DNA of 64,000 nucleotides, taken from positions 2,680,171-2,744,170 of the forward strand of contig BCKC01000002.1 of the NCBI GenBank assembly GCA_001600455.1, in the 5' to 3' direction. Below are positions 23,823-34,011 of the stretch, one piece after another. The notes under the pieces are model-generated. The model was not told the origin of the DNA and searched no databases. It worked only from the letters and a program-made list of their open reading frames with translations. Source of the stretch: Endocalyx cinctus (lineage: Eukaryota > Ascomycota > Sordariomycetes > Amphisphaeriales > Apiosporaceae). A program made the position numbers and the translations under genes. Within the stretch, counting starts at the first letter, position 1; the number at the start of each line of letters is the position of its first letter.

Positions 23823-25161
23823 ATTTTTACGACATGTCATCACCAGCAAATGTGTAACGATGCTTTTAATCATGTTTAGTTTCGCAATTTGCAACACTAC
23901 CCAATCTACTAGCAAGTTCTCGAGATTATTACGCTAAGTAAATTAATTACTCACGACCTTAGACGGAACGGACAAGCATGTTAGAATTTCCAAGGCGACC
24001 AGCCGCTACGAGTATGATGATATTTATATGTTTCCCAAAAAGCGTTTACGGCATAATCGTCGTTTGTTTTTTTCCTTTTTTTTTCTTTCTTGATTTTCCT
24101 AGCAGTACATTTGTAATCATTACCTCAGCGTTTCGGCAAAATCATATCTATATCGTCATCATGTTTCAGCGCAAATCCCCAGTACTTGGTTGGTATTGTC
24201 GGTTTAAAAGGATCACGAAGGGCTGGTTGGTCGCTTAATCCATTGCAGAGAATAGACCCTTTTCAGAAGGGGAGATAGAGGAAGAAAAATAGGGGGGGGA
24301 AAGGAAGGAGGGGATTTTCGGGGCGCTGGTATTCTTGTATTATATTATTTCGTAAGCTGGCCCTAATTGCTTGCGAGCAATGAGGCTGTATAAATATATA
24401 AGAATCAAGCTTTGAGCTTGGTTTCCATTGGTACATAATTCTAAACACCCCTTGGAGTATATTGATTATACATGTGAAATTTCTTTCTTGCGAATTTGAT
24501 ATGATTTGTTTATAGAGAATTAGATCCTAAATTAAATCAGTACTTTTCTACCCATTGTCATAATAGCCAATCCTGCCTCTTTACTCAAAGAAAGAAAATG
24601 AAGCCTTAAGGACGGTGCTAGCGTCGGGACCGTGACTCAGGCCGAGTGTGGGGTTGAATTATTACGGCCATAGCGAACCGCCTTTTTTCTCATCCACACC
24701 AAAAACATGCGAAAACCTAAGAGAAAACACTAGATATCCGCAGGTTCTACGCATTGCTTGACCTGATTAAAATTAAATTAAATAGTCATACACGATAGTT
24801 TTGAAATTTATTCTCCTATAAATACCTAATCGTGGCTTCCCCACTCACCATCACACCAAGGAATTTACCAACGAGATTCTTCCACCCTTTGGTATTCTCG
24901 GGTGGTATAAATTATTCCTCTCCCGGGAATTTTCACTTGCTCACTTGCGCAAGCTACCGCTATTACTCCCACGGGTATAAACATAGCCATCACCATAAAA
25001 AGCAAGAGAGGTCAAGGACAGAAAGTAGGACAATACCGTCTCGGGGAGATCCTTTCCCTACTACTACTGCTGCTGCTGCTGCTACGCTCCCTCGTCGTTA
25101 TATAAGCGGCGGTATCCATACCGTCCGAGAAGTGAAGAAGAATAAGGACAGACGTAACGGA
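23823..25161. other. Intergenic and upstream region of TPT1, with an in-frame ATG-less open stretch
   Basis: From 23823 to about 24800 this is AT-rich non-coding DNA with no supported feature. From 24805 to 25161 the TPT1 frame stays open for about 119 codons but has no ATG; its translation would be rich in Arg, Ser, His and Tyr and nearly free of acidic residues over its first 45 or so codons. It could be leader sequence, an unrecognised exon joined to an upstream ATG, or a non-AUG N-terminal extension. Confidence 0.45.
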
Positions 25162-26288
25162 ATGGCCGACGACGATAATTTTGAAGAAGCGGCCGGTCGT
25201 ATGCAGGACCTGGCGCTTAGGGGCAGGGGCAACCGTGGTGGTGGAAAGGGTAAGAGAGGGGGAGGAGGTCAGGGGGGCCAAAGTCGCGAAGTTTTGGTCT
25301 CCAAGGCGCTGTCGACTCTGTTACGCCATCAAGCCCAGAACGCGGGTATTAAACTCGACGCCGAAGGTTTCGCGCCGCTAGATCAGGTGGTGAGTTTTTT
25401 TTCCCCTCCCATTCTTTAATCCTCGTTATAATAGGAAAAGTTTTGTAAAATATTTGTAAGGGGTAACGATGGGCTAATAGTGATGGAAAAAAAAAAAAGA
25501 TGCAATGGCCTCGCCTCCGCTCTCTCAACATAACGTTAGCAGATATCAAAGAATCCGTAGCCGATAACGCGAAGCAGCGGTTTACGCTGAAAAAGCGGGA
25601 CGGCGACGAAGGGGGAGAAGGAGAAGAAGAAGACGTGCCGGCCCACTATCTGATCCGCGCCAACCAGGGCCACAGCATCGAGCTCGCCTCGGAGGCGATC
25701 CACGCGGCCGTCACGCTCGAGGCCGGAAACATCCCCGACGTGGTCGTCCACGGGACCTACTTCGCCTTCTGGCCGGCCATCGTGGCCTCGGGCGGGCTGA
25801 AGAGGATGGGACGGCAGCACGTCCATTTTGGAACCGGGTTACCGGAGGGCGGCGGTGGAGGAGCGAAGACCGGTCAGCAGGTTCACGGGCAGGAGGAAGA
25901 AGAGGAAAAGCAGGGCGGTGGTAGGAAAAAGGTGATTAGCGGTATGCGCGCCGACGCGGAGCTCCTGGTCTTCGTCGACGTCGCGAAGTGTTTGAGAGAA
26001 GAGGGCGAGGGGATCAAGTGGTGGTTGAGCTCGAACGACGTCGTGCTTACCGAGGGGAATAAAGACGGTGTGTTACCGCTGAAGTACGTGAGCGAGGTGA
26101 GGGGTCGTAGGCAGGGCGTCGGGGTCTTGTGGAAGGATGGGGAGAAGGTGGCGGATTTGCCGGAGGGGCTCGTGGCTAGAGTCCCGATGGGGAAGAATAG
26201 GGATGCTGGACGGGGAGGTGGAAGAGGAGGAGGTGGTGGTGGACGGGGGAGGGGAAGGGGGGGAAGAGGTGGGAAAGGGAATAATTAG
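25162..26288 (+). CDS. TPT1: tRNA 2'-phosphotransferase TPT1/KptA
   Basis: Two exons, 25162-25389 and 25500-26288, joined in phase 0 across a 110-base intron, give 338 residues. The enzyme transfers the splice-junction 2'-phosphate of ligated tRNA to NAD+, completing tRNA splicing. All four family catalytic residues are present: Arg55 and His56 in LLRH, Arg129 in the YLIRANQGH block (with His134), and Arg226 in SGMR. The VVHGTYF and RMGRQHVHF blocks of the NAD+-binding half and the C-terminal LPLKYVSEV block are also there. It is longer than yeast Tpt1 (230 residues) because of an RG-rich N-terminus, an acidic, Gly-rich insertion at about 192-219 and a C-terminal RGG tail. RGG tails usually contact RNA and are arginine-methylated. 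The first in-frame ATG is 25162; the frame is open upstream without an ATG. It faces the dsRBD gene tail to tail. Confidence 0.94.
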
Positions 26289-26961
26289 TCATAGAGGTTG
26301 TGGGTTTTATTAGATATTAGTGCTCCGACACGTGTAGAGTATAAATTTCTAGATCTGGAGATCGCTGAAAATGGGTATAAGCATTTACACAGCATAGTTA
26401 AGTCTTAAAAATGACTAATGTTACGGGAACTTTCAGATAGAGAGGTATATATGAAAATTCCAGGCATCTTCATTATTCTCTTCTTCCACAACAACGTTCC
26501 CTGTAGACTTATTCTTCACGCCCCCAGCTCAGATCTTGACTTCTCCTAATACATAGCCCTGACATATATTTCTGCCTAATGACCGATATATATATGAACT
26601 TCGTGAAACGTGATTCATTCTTGATCTCATTAAGGTACTCTCTTTCTATCAACATTATTAGGCAATTCTATGATCCTCGATCGATTGTTTTTTCTGTAGA
26701 AAAGAGCGAATATTCGTGGCTTCATCTACCGCCGTTCCTATATTTCCATATTTCTTTTTCTATCCCCTACTTTCCGAAATAGTGATAGATAATATGGGAT
26801 GCCTCGGTCGTACTTTGAAGATTAAGAATAAACGCCCGCAAGAAGTATGCCGTAACCGATCCTAGCGGCCGAGTGAGTGATCAGTGGCCATTTAGACTGG
26901 CAACCATAGACGTAAGCACCGAATTCTTCTCTCCAAGCCGCCTCTATGATCGTGATCAATT
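26289..26961. other. Intergenic between convergent genes (TPT1 and dsRBD protein)
   Basis: About 670 AT-rich bases that should contain both 3' UTRs and terminators. The 67-codon frame at 26579-26782 has no family resemblance. Nothing else is seen. Confidence 0.5.
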
Positions 26962-28129
26962 CTACTTAAAAGCGCCAGCGGCATCGACCGAGCTCCAGAA
27001 TTCTTCGTTCTCCTTCTGTCTCTGCGCCCACTTCTCTCTAAGAGGTTCCACCAGGGCCTCGGCCAGCTTCTCCTTCGCGGCCCTCTTGCCCAGGACGTTC
27101 TCGACGCGGTCGTCGTATTCCCGTAGGTGATAACCGTCGATACCGAGGTCCACGAAACCGCTGTAGAAGCCGCTGCCGCCCCCACTGGGACCCGGCTGCT
27201 CGACGAGTCGGTACTGGGGCGACGCGTACTTGAGCTTCTTGCACAGCTCCGCCACCTCCTGCAGGACCGAGGGTTCCGCGTCGTCGAAGGGCGAGGTGAT
27301 GCGCGCGGCGGCGGCGGGGACCGAGGGGGAAGGTGACGAGACCGGGTACTTCAACGCGCTGTGCGACGCGAACTGGGGCGTCGTCGCCGCGTGCCTATCT
27401 TCCTGCTGCGGCAGCTTCCGCTTCTGCCCGAGCTTCTGCTGAGCAGGGGTAGAAGGGGAAGGAGAACCGTAGGAAGCGATCGACCGGACGCCGCTTCCGC
27501 CTCCGCCGATCCCTTCTACGGGGGTCGGCAGGAAATTTCGGTACCGCAACGACTCGACCGCGCACTTGGCCGCGTACTGCTTCGAGTCCTTCTTGCGCGC
27601 GAACGAGGGGATCGTCCCGTCGTCCGATAGACCGCCCCCGAGCTCGCTGGGGAACACTTCGCCATTCACGCGCACGCTGCATCGCCAGCGAAGGGCCCCC
27701 TTTGTCAGCGGGTCCGGGACGGCTATCGGATCGGTGAAGATGACGACTTTGGGAGCTTGCTTGCGCGCCACCCGGTATTCTATCGTGATACATATGACTT
27801 ACGTTAGCGAGATATTTGAAAAATTTCAAGTCTGTCTTTTTTTTCCCCTCCCCATAGTCGAAATCCAAAATTTGACAATGTAATACGTAACGATGTAGTC
27901 ACTATTACTGCTGCTTACCTGTCAAGATACCAATCCAGTTCTCGTTGCCAGTATTTATGGTTTGCTCCGGGGCGTGTCTGATGGCTAGTTCGAGGTCCAT
28001 CAACGCTTTCCGCTGGGGTTCGGTGATTGGTGCCGGCGCAGAGTGCGCAACCTCATATTCTAGCTGGTCGTTTATCCATCTCAACGAGTCTTGGAATGTA
28101 TAGTGAAAGGAGGGTGCATCGTCATCCAT
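26962..28129 (-). CDS. Protein with two dsRNA-binding-like domains
   Basis: Two exons read on the minus strand, 28129-27919 and 27779-26962, with a 139-base intron at 27780-27918, give 342 residues. The intron splits the first domain exactly at the classic spot: ENWIGILT is joined to EYRVARKQAPKVVIF. Domain 1 (about residues 62-155) keeps the dsRBD order: an N-terminal helix, a strand with RWRCSVRVNGEVF, then the basic KKDSKQYAAKCAVESL helix, where Lys and Ala normally contact the dsRNA backbone. Domain 2 (about 235-330) starts VLQEVAELCKKLKY and ends with GKRAAKEKLAEALVEPL; it carries a Gly/Ser-rich insertion and is more divergent. No RNase III, helicase or deaminase domain is attached. The partner and function are unknown; a non-catalytic dsRNA-binding cofactor is my inference. 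Exon 2 is strikingly GC3-rich while exon 1 is not. Confidence 0.85.
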
Positions 28130-28577
28130 TTCGGGATTATTTATGGTTGACCAAGTTCCAAATTTTTGTTGTTTGATAACGTGGATTTCAAACAATAAAA
28201 ATGTATCTCGTCTTTTGATCAACCTGAAATAATCGAGGGAAAAAAGAAAAAGAAATAAACGAATGAATACATAAAACAAATTTAGGAATTATATGCGATG
28301 TGATAGGATTTTGAAAAGCGTACCTGCCCTGAGAAGCAAACAATAGCGGGAAAGTGGGGCATGGTTAAGTGAAGAGTGACTGGAGATGGATTGATGGACG
28401 GTCTGACTCGGAGAATATTTACATTCACTCTCAAATAACAATCAATATATTTAATGCAGTCAGTCAACCTTTACAACCCAAATCCCGTCCATCTAGAGGC
28501 AGCGTAAATAAAATAATAATATAATTTTATTAGTTCCTTGTTGGGGTATCAATTTTTATTCATCATGAAGAAAATGT
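28130..28577. promoter_or_regulatory. Promoter of the dsRBD gene and 3' end of EFG1
   Basis: 448 AT-rich bases between two minus-strand genes in tandem. The frame of the dsRBD gene is open for another 50 codons upstream of its start and contains an ATG at 28279, but that extension is Phe/Leu/Lys-rich and looks like leader sequence. Nothing else is supported. Confidence 0.5.
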
Positions 28578-29515
28578 CTATAACTCAAAGAAGCCGTCGC
28601 TGTCACTTTCGTCGCCTGAAGCCGACGAATCGGGTAACTTCCCTTTCTGCTTGCTCTTCTTTTCCCCGGAGTCTGTAGTAGACGAGGCGGAATCATTCTT
28701 GGCCTTAGTACCGTTGAGATTATCATCATTGGGTTTCTGCTTCGAGGGAGGTGCTGTGGCTGGTTTACTTCTTGAGTCGGTATTACCTGAACGTCGTTCC
28801 CTGATCTCCGCTAACGCCTGACTTCCTCTTTTTGATGCTTCTTCTACGACACTCCATAAAGGTGGTCTGTCGGCATGTAATGCTTTTCTGGCCGCCGAAC
28901 TCTTGCCGTCCTGTTTCTCATCTGCTGGATCTGATGATGCGGGATAGAGACTGACGTATCGTTCTCGATGTGGAAAATATCTGGCATAGAGACTGTCTAT
29001 CTCGGCAATGTGAAGATCTGCTTTTAACTTCTGGATTTCTCCCTCCTCCGATGTTGTCTCCAGTTGGGTCTTGATTTGTTTGACGAGTCGATCGGCTTTC
29101 TTCCTTTCTGTAGATTTTTTATATTAGCAAGCTGCACCTTTGATTTTATTCCAAAAAAGATAGAAGATAATATCATACCGTGAAAGCGGACCATATGGTA
29201 CTTCGTGATCATCGTCTTTCTTAATTTGTGATCCTCCGCCTCTTCCAGTTTCTGTTTATGGTGGGCTAATTCTCTTTCGAGCTCATTTTGAACATTGGCA
29301 GGTAGAGTATCTCCGGACTTGAATCGTCTTTCAATTGTACGAGCTCGTTTCTTGATCCAATTTATGCTGCCTGGCTTTGCATTGTGGTTCTTTCCATTAC
29401 TTTTTTTGCTGTTCTTATGGCCGTGGCCGTGTTCGCCCTGTGTTCGCTTTCTAGGCCCATGTGTCTCTGAGTAATCAAACCCAATTTCGGAGTATTTTCG
29501 CTTTGAAGACATCAT
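28578..29515 (-). CDS. EFG1: rRNA-processing protein EFG1
   Basis: Two exons, 29515-29179 and 29107-28578, with a 71-base intron at 29108-29178, give 288 residues. Splicing joins KYHMVRFH to ERKKADRL, restoring the family's most conserved block. The EFG1 core runs from about residue 45 to 165: INWIKKRARTIERR, then LPANVQNELERELAHHKQ, then the MVRF block, then a coiled coil leading to YARYFPHRERYVSLYP. EFG1 is a nucleolar protein of the small-subunit processome needed for cleavage of 35S pre-rRNA and 18S formation. The N-terminus (KRTQG and a His/Lys stretch) and the C-terminal Ser/Lys-rich tail are disordered and basic, as in homologues. Two adjacent ATGs (29515 and 29512) could both serve as start. 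It is divergent to SEA4. Confidence 0.93.
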
Positions 29516-30132
29516 GTAGGTTGTGTGCGCATGCTGTTGGGAAAATATTGAAAGGTAACGGTCATAAAGATTTCTGCTTAAAACTTTTGGAAGCAGATCT
29601 AGAAAAAATAATGTGGGGCGTTCTAATGTACAAGAATACCCATGTAATTGGATAATTGAATATAAATAATTTAACCCCGATATACGGATATTGTAATAAA
29701 TACTAAGTACAAGACTTAATAAGAGCATCATTAGAGATTGGTCTAACTTGATGAATCTGGAAGAGAACCACCACTCTAGTACTACTTGATAGATCTCTCG
29801 TCTCTTCAAGAGGGTACGAGCTGCCTTTGTGTTATTCACTACCCTCTGCGTTGATAATATATATCCTGAAAAGTTGCGACATACGTGTGCGCAACAAATC
29901 AAGATCTTGAATACCATCAAATCCCCATCTATCCAACTGATACCGTGGTATTGCAGAATTGCGACAACAATGCTCTTATTACGATGAGTTCTCTTCAACG
30001 CATGGTATTTGACCAATGCTCTCGTTTTTATTCAAGTGTCTTTCTATAGTCACTCCTTTTATTCACCTGTTTTGCTCAGAAACTGTATCGTTCCTTTTCC
30101 CAACCCTTCGAGACTTAGTATGCTGAGTTACC
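29516..30132. promoter_or_regulatory. Bidirectional promoter of EFG1 and SEA4
   Basis: 617 bases separate the two divergent starts. A CCAAT box lies at 30013-30017, about 115 bases ahead of the SEA4 ATG, and T/C-rich tracts precede that start. Both products serve growth (ribosome synthesis and TORC1 signalling), so shared control is plausible but only inferred. Confidence 0.5.
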
Positions 30133-33100
30133 ATGGCACAATATACAAATCCTAAACTTGATAGGCCCGAACCGGGTCTCATCAAATGGTCACCCAATCC
30201 GGCTTACGATAGCTTTTTACATGTTAATATACAGCATCGTATAGTCCAACTTTACGAACCCACTGGACACGTGCAGCGTAGTCAGTTTGACTATAAAAAT
30301 TTAACAAAATTTGACGAGATCCCTCCTCTAAGTACCTATGATTGGTCACCTGCTCACCCGGGCTTTGTTGCTATTGGTACGGCATCTGGTACCGTGAATC
30401 TTCTTAATCTCAATGATAATTCAAATAATTATCTTGAACAAAGATTGAAATTCTCCCGCTTCTGTCAAGCAGTCGCCTTTAATACCGGCACTCTGCTTGC
30501 CGTGGGATTAGAGCGGGTACGCAATGATCAATCTCTCCAAGTATGGGACGTCAATCGCCTAGCTATGCTTGACCCAAGCGTGTCCTGGTCTTCTCTGGAT
30601 GGCACTGCTTTGGGCGACCCTGTACATCGATTAGAACCAGCCACTACGGTATCAAGTACAAAGTTTTTTGAAGATAGCCCACAAACCCTTGTTGTGGGTA
30701 TCAAGAACCAAGGCATCAGAATATATGATCTTAGAGGTGAAAAAATTACCCCCACTAGCTAATGGTATACATAACTGACGATATCAAGATCCTCATGGCG
30801 CTGTCATCAATTACCAGACTAGGTGTAACAACAACTTAGCGATTGATTATGCAGACCCTAATTATTTTGCCTCTTCTTCTTTGGACAAGCCTGGCGTTGT
30901 TATATGGGATCGTCGAGCAACTGCGAGATCAGCAGCGTCCAACTGGTATTTGGATGCCGTAGATGCAGACGTTCTGCCGTGGGGTGCCGCTCTGAACCTT
31001 GAGAAAGCAATCGACATCAACCCCAGCAATGTCCCCGAAAGGGGCTCTTTAGTTCGTTCCATCAGATTCTGTCGCGATCATAGAGGTCTTATAGCTGTAC
31101 TATCTAGGACGGGTCAGCTAAAAGTGCTCGATATGCAGAAGGAGGTCACCCTTCATAACTCGAGACATGACGTCAGCCCGGAACTATTAGAAGAGAGGAG
31201 GTCTTATGAATTAGATATGAATTACTCCACCGACGATCGAAAGTATGACCAGATTGTTTCATTTGACTGGGTCACTCTTGATTCCCCAGCTTTGACTCCG
31301 CGAGCTATAGTACTGCGTGCCAGCGGAGCCTATGAAATTCTTGAAAAGCCATCATATACCTCGGAGCACGTGTATAAGATGGTACCGTGGAAAGCGCCTT
31401 ACCGAGGCCTCGAAGGTATTTCCGTATCAACCCAAAAGAGAATTGATCAGCGCTAATATGAAATGAAGAGGGTACTAGTTATCACAGTTTGATGTCGTTT
31501 GAAGGCTCTCACTATCCCGAAATGATGGGTTCACTCCTCATAGACCAAGCTCTCAGCGACGTGCCCCTTTTTGGAGACAATGGGATCTCAGTCGATAAAA
31601 CTATTGAACAGATGTTGCAATCTCAGCCGCCCTTACACGACCCAATCATAGACCTGGAAGCTAGCGATGCTCGACTACCAAACGCGTTTCTGAAAGGCTC
31701 AAATATAGCAGAAAAACTGACAGCCTTGCGGAAATATAAAGACGAGGTCCTCAGGGCAGAGAATCAATCTAAGGATGAGAATCCGCAACAACAACAAAGA
31801 CAACATTATACCATCGAAGAACTGGATAAATCCTTAACAGAACTATCAGTAAGAGCTGGTGGGCCACCTTCAAATCGTCATCTCCACGAGAGATTTCTTG
31901 CGTCAACGCTCAACGATAAAGGATTCTCCAAAGCCGCACAGGTTGTACTTGACCATATAATGCTACTTCGCTCGAAAGAGCGGTATTTGTTCGAGCCTGC
32001 TGCGAATAGACAAATCGTTTCTGACGATCGTTGGCTACGAGATTTATGGGATTGGATAGCTGGTTCGTAATTCATGACCCGGCGTCTCACTTAGTTTATA
32101 GCTTACCTTGTTTTTATAGGCGCTACTCAAGCCGCTTTTGATGATGGCATGATCGCCCAAGGTATAGATCTTAGTTACATGGGCGTCTATCATATATGGA
32201 TGAGTGACTTAGGTACGTTACCTTTTATTTACTAATCTTGTTACGTTTTTAACATATGGCGTATAGGTCGGCATGAGTCAGCGCGACTAGCAAGTGGTAT
32301 AGGTTCCCCTGATGCCGCCACATGGGAACGTTGCCTCCAGATGATTAACCGAAAATCTGGGCAGCCAAAATACGACGGCGTTGAAACTTCAAAACCAGCT
32401 CACAGACAGGCTGCTCTGCGAATGTGCAGATGGGGAAAGTCCCTGAACATCGATTACAGCGATTACACCAAGCTATCACCGTCAGAGAGGACCACGTCAT
32501 GGCATACCATGGCAACAGCCCACGCCCTCTTCGAAGGTAATCGGACCCAGGCTGTGCAAATATTGAAGAGAGCTAGTACGGAGTTTCCGGAATTATTATT
32601 TATCTCTCTAGCACTGCAACTCATTGGACGCGACGATAGCAATAGTCTTGTGAAAGAGCAACTGGATTTTGATGACGCAGTAGCTTCTAAGACAGATCCA
32701 TATCTTCGCGCCATCTCATCCCTCATCGCTACTAATAACTGGGAGACGATTGCGAATCAAGAGTCACTCCCGCTTCGCGAGCGTACATATGTGGCATTGC
32801 GGTACTTTGACGACGACACGTTAACCCAATGGCTCAGCAAGGAACTTGACAGGGCTATTAGCACGGGTGACATTGAAGGAATCGTCTTGACCGGCATAAC
32901 GGATCCCCTTGTGGATGTATTTGCCAAATATATAGAGAAGTTTAACGACGTGCAGACAGCGACCCTAGTCTTATCTATCTGCTCACCTAGGTATATCAAC
33001 GATTACCGTTGCTACGTCTGGAGAAATGCTTACAGAGCCTATCTGCAACGACACAAAGCCTTCATCCAGCGAACCAAGTTCGAGGTTGAGAGCACTAAAA

Positions 33101-33585
33101 AGAGCAAGCGAGACGGAGTGCCGACGGTGAAACCGCCATCAAGACAGATCGCTTTACGTTGCATATATTGCGACGCCGAGTACGAGCTCTCCAAGATGGG
33201 CGTGACCCTCTCATCGACCTCGTCGGTGGGGACGACGACCACGGGACAGCAGCAAGCGGGACACCATCGCCAAGCCCGACACGGCAACCCGCTGACGGTG
33301 ACGACGATCAGCGCGGGCGTCAGTTGCCCCAACTGCGGCCGACACCTTCCCCGTTGCGTCGTCTGCCTCGAGGTGGTGGGCATCCCGCGCTCCGACCGGC
33401 CCGAGTCCAGCCCGGATCCCCAGGTCCGCGTCGCCGCTAAGTTTCCCACCTTCTGCCTCAGGTGCGACCACGTCCTCCATCTCGACCACGCGAGGCAGTG
33501 GTTTGCTAGGCATGTCGAATGTCCTGTTCCCGAGTGTAGGTGTCGGTGTAATTTTAGGGCAAACCCGGAGTTGAATTATCGTTGA
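30133..33585 (+). CDS. SEA4: SEA4/Mios, WD40-RING subunit of the SEA (GATOR2) complex
   Basis: Five exons, 30133-30736, 30789-31415, 31469-32062, 32120-32212 and 32267-33585, give 1078 residues; the introns are only 52-57 bases. The N-terminal third is a WD40 propeller (blocks such as LIKWSPN, YDWSPAHPGFVAIGTASG and LQVWDVNRL, then PGVVIWDRR). The middle is alpha-solenoid with PYRGLEEG and LMSFEG at its start. The C-terminus carries a zinc-binding RING-like module: CIYCDAEY, CPNCGRHLPRCVVCLE, CLRCDHVLHLDH, then CPVPECRCRCNF. This is the Mios/SEA4 arrangement. The protein acts at the vacuole in the SEACAT/GATOR2 subcomplex that relieves inhibition of TORC1 when amino acids are plentiful. Intron 3 uses a weak GTTCGT donor, needed to keep frame and the conserved DWIAG-AT junction. 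The last 400 bases switch abruptly to GC3-rich codons. Confidence 0.94.
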
Positions 33586-34011
33586 AAAGAAGAAACTGAG
33601 GTAAAAAGGAGATAGTGTTGAAAGGCGAGAAAAGGATTTATGTTTTTTTTAACTCTCTTTTAAGTTAGCAAGGCAAGGGTTAGCAGAGTAGTGTAAATAA
33701 GCTCAAGAGGAAGGCTGGATGAAAGTAAGCCATGGCGTACAATAGTTGTAAAAAATTTTGTTACACTATCCATCCTCACGATAGGTAGATAATAAAGTAG
33801 TAAGCTTTGATTTCTTTATATATTCGCATATAACCATCTAGTTGCTATTAGTATTGCCCTGACTGGAGCGGTGAAATGAGTATTTCTAGTATTTCTACAT
33901 GTCAATCTCTCTTCTATATGATCTATCATCTTCGCCTTTCTAAAGAACCAGCACTAAGTTGAGTTTTGACCGATCATACCCACTTCTCAACCGGCTCCTC
34001 TACCACACGCT
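33586..34011. other. Intergenic between convergent genes
   Basis: 426 AT-rich bases between the SEA4 stop and the stop of the next minus-strand gene. They should hold two 3' UTRs. Nothing else is seen. Confidence 0.5.

Noticed and set aside
25000..33600. A dedicated RNA-processing gene cluster (TPT1, dsRBD protein, EFG1)
   Set aside because: The genes act in separate pathways, are on both strands and are housekeeping; neighbourhood alone does not support a functional cluster.
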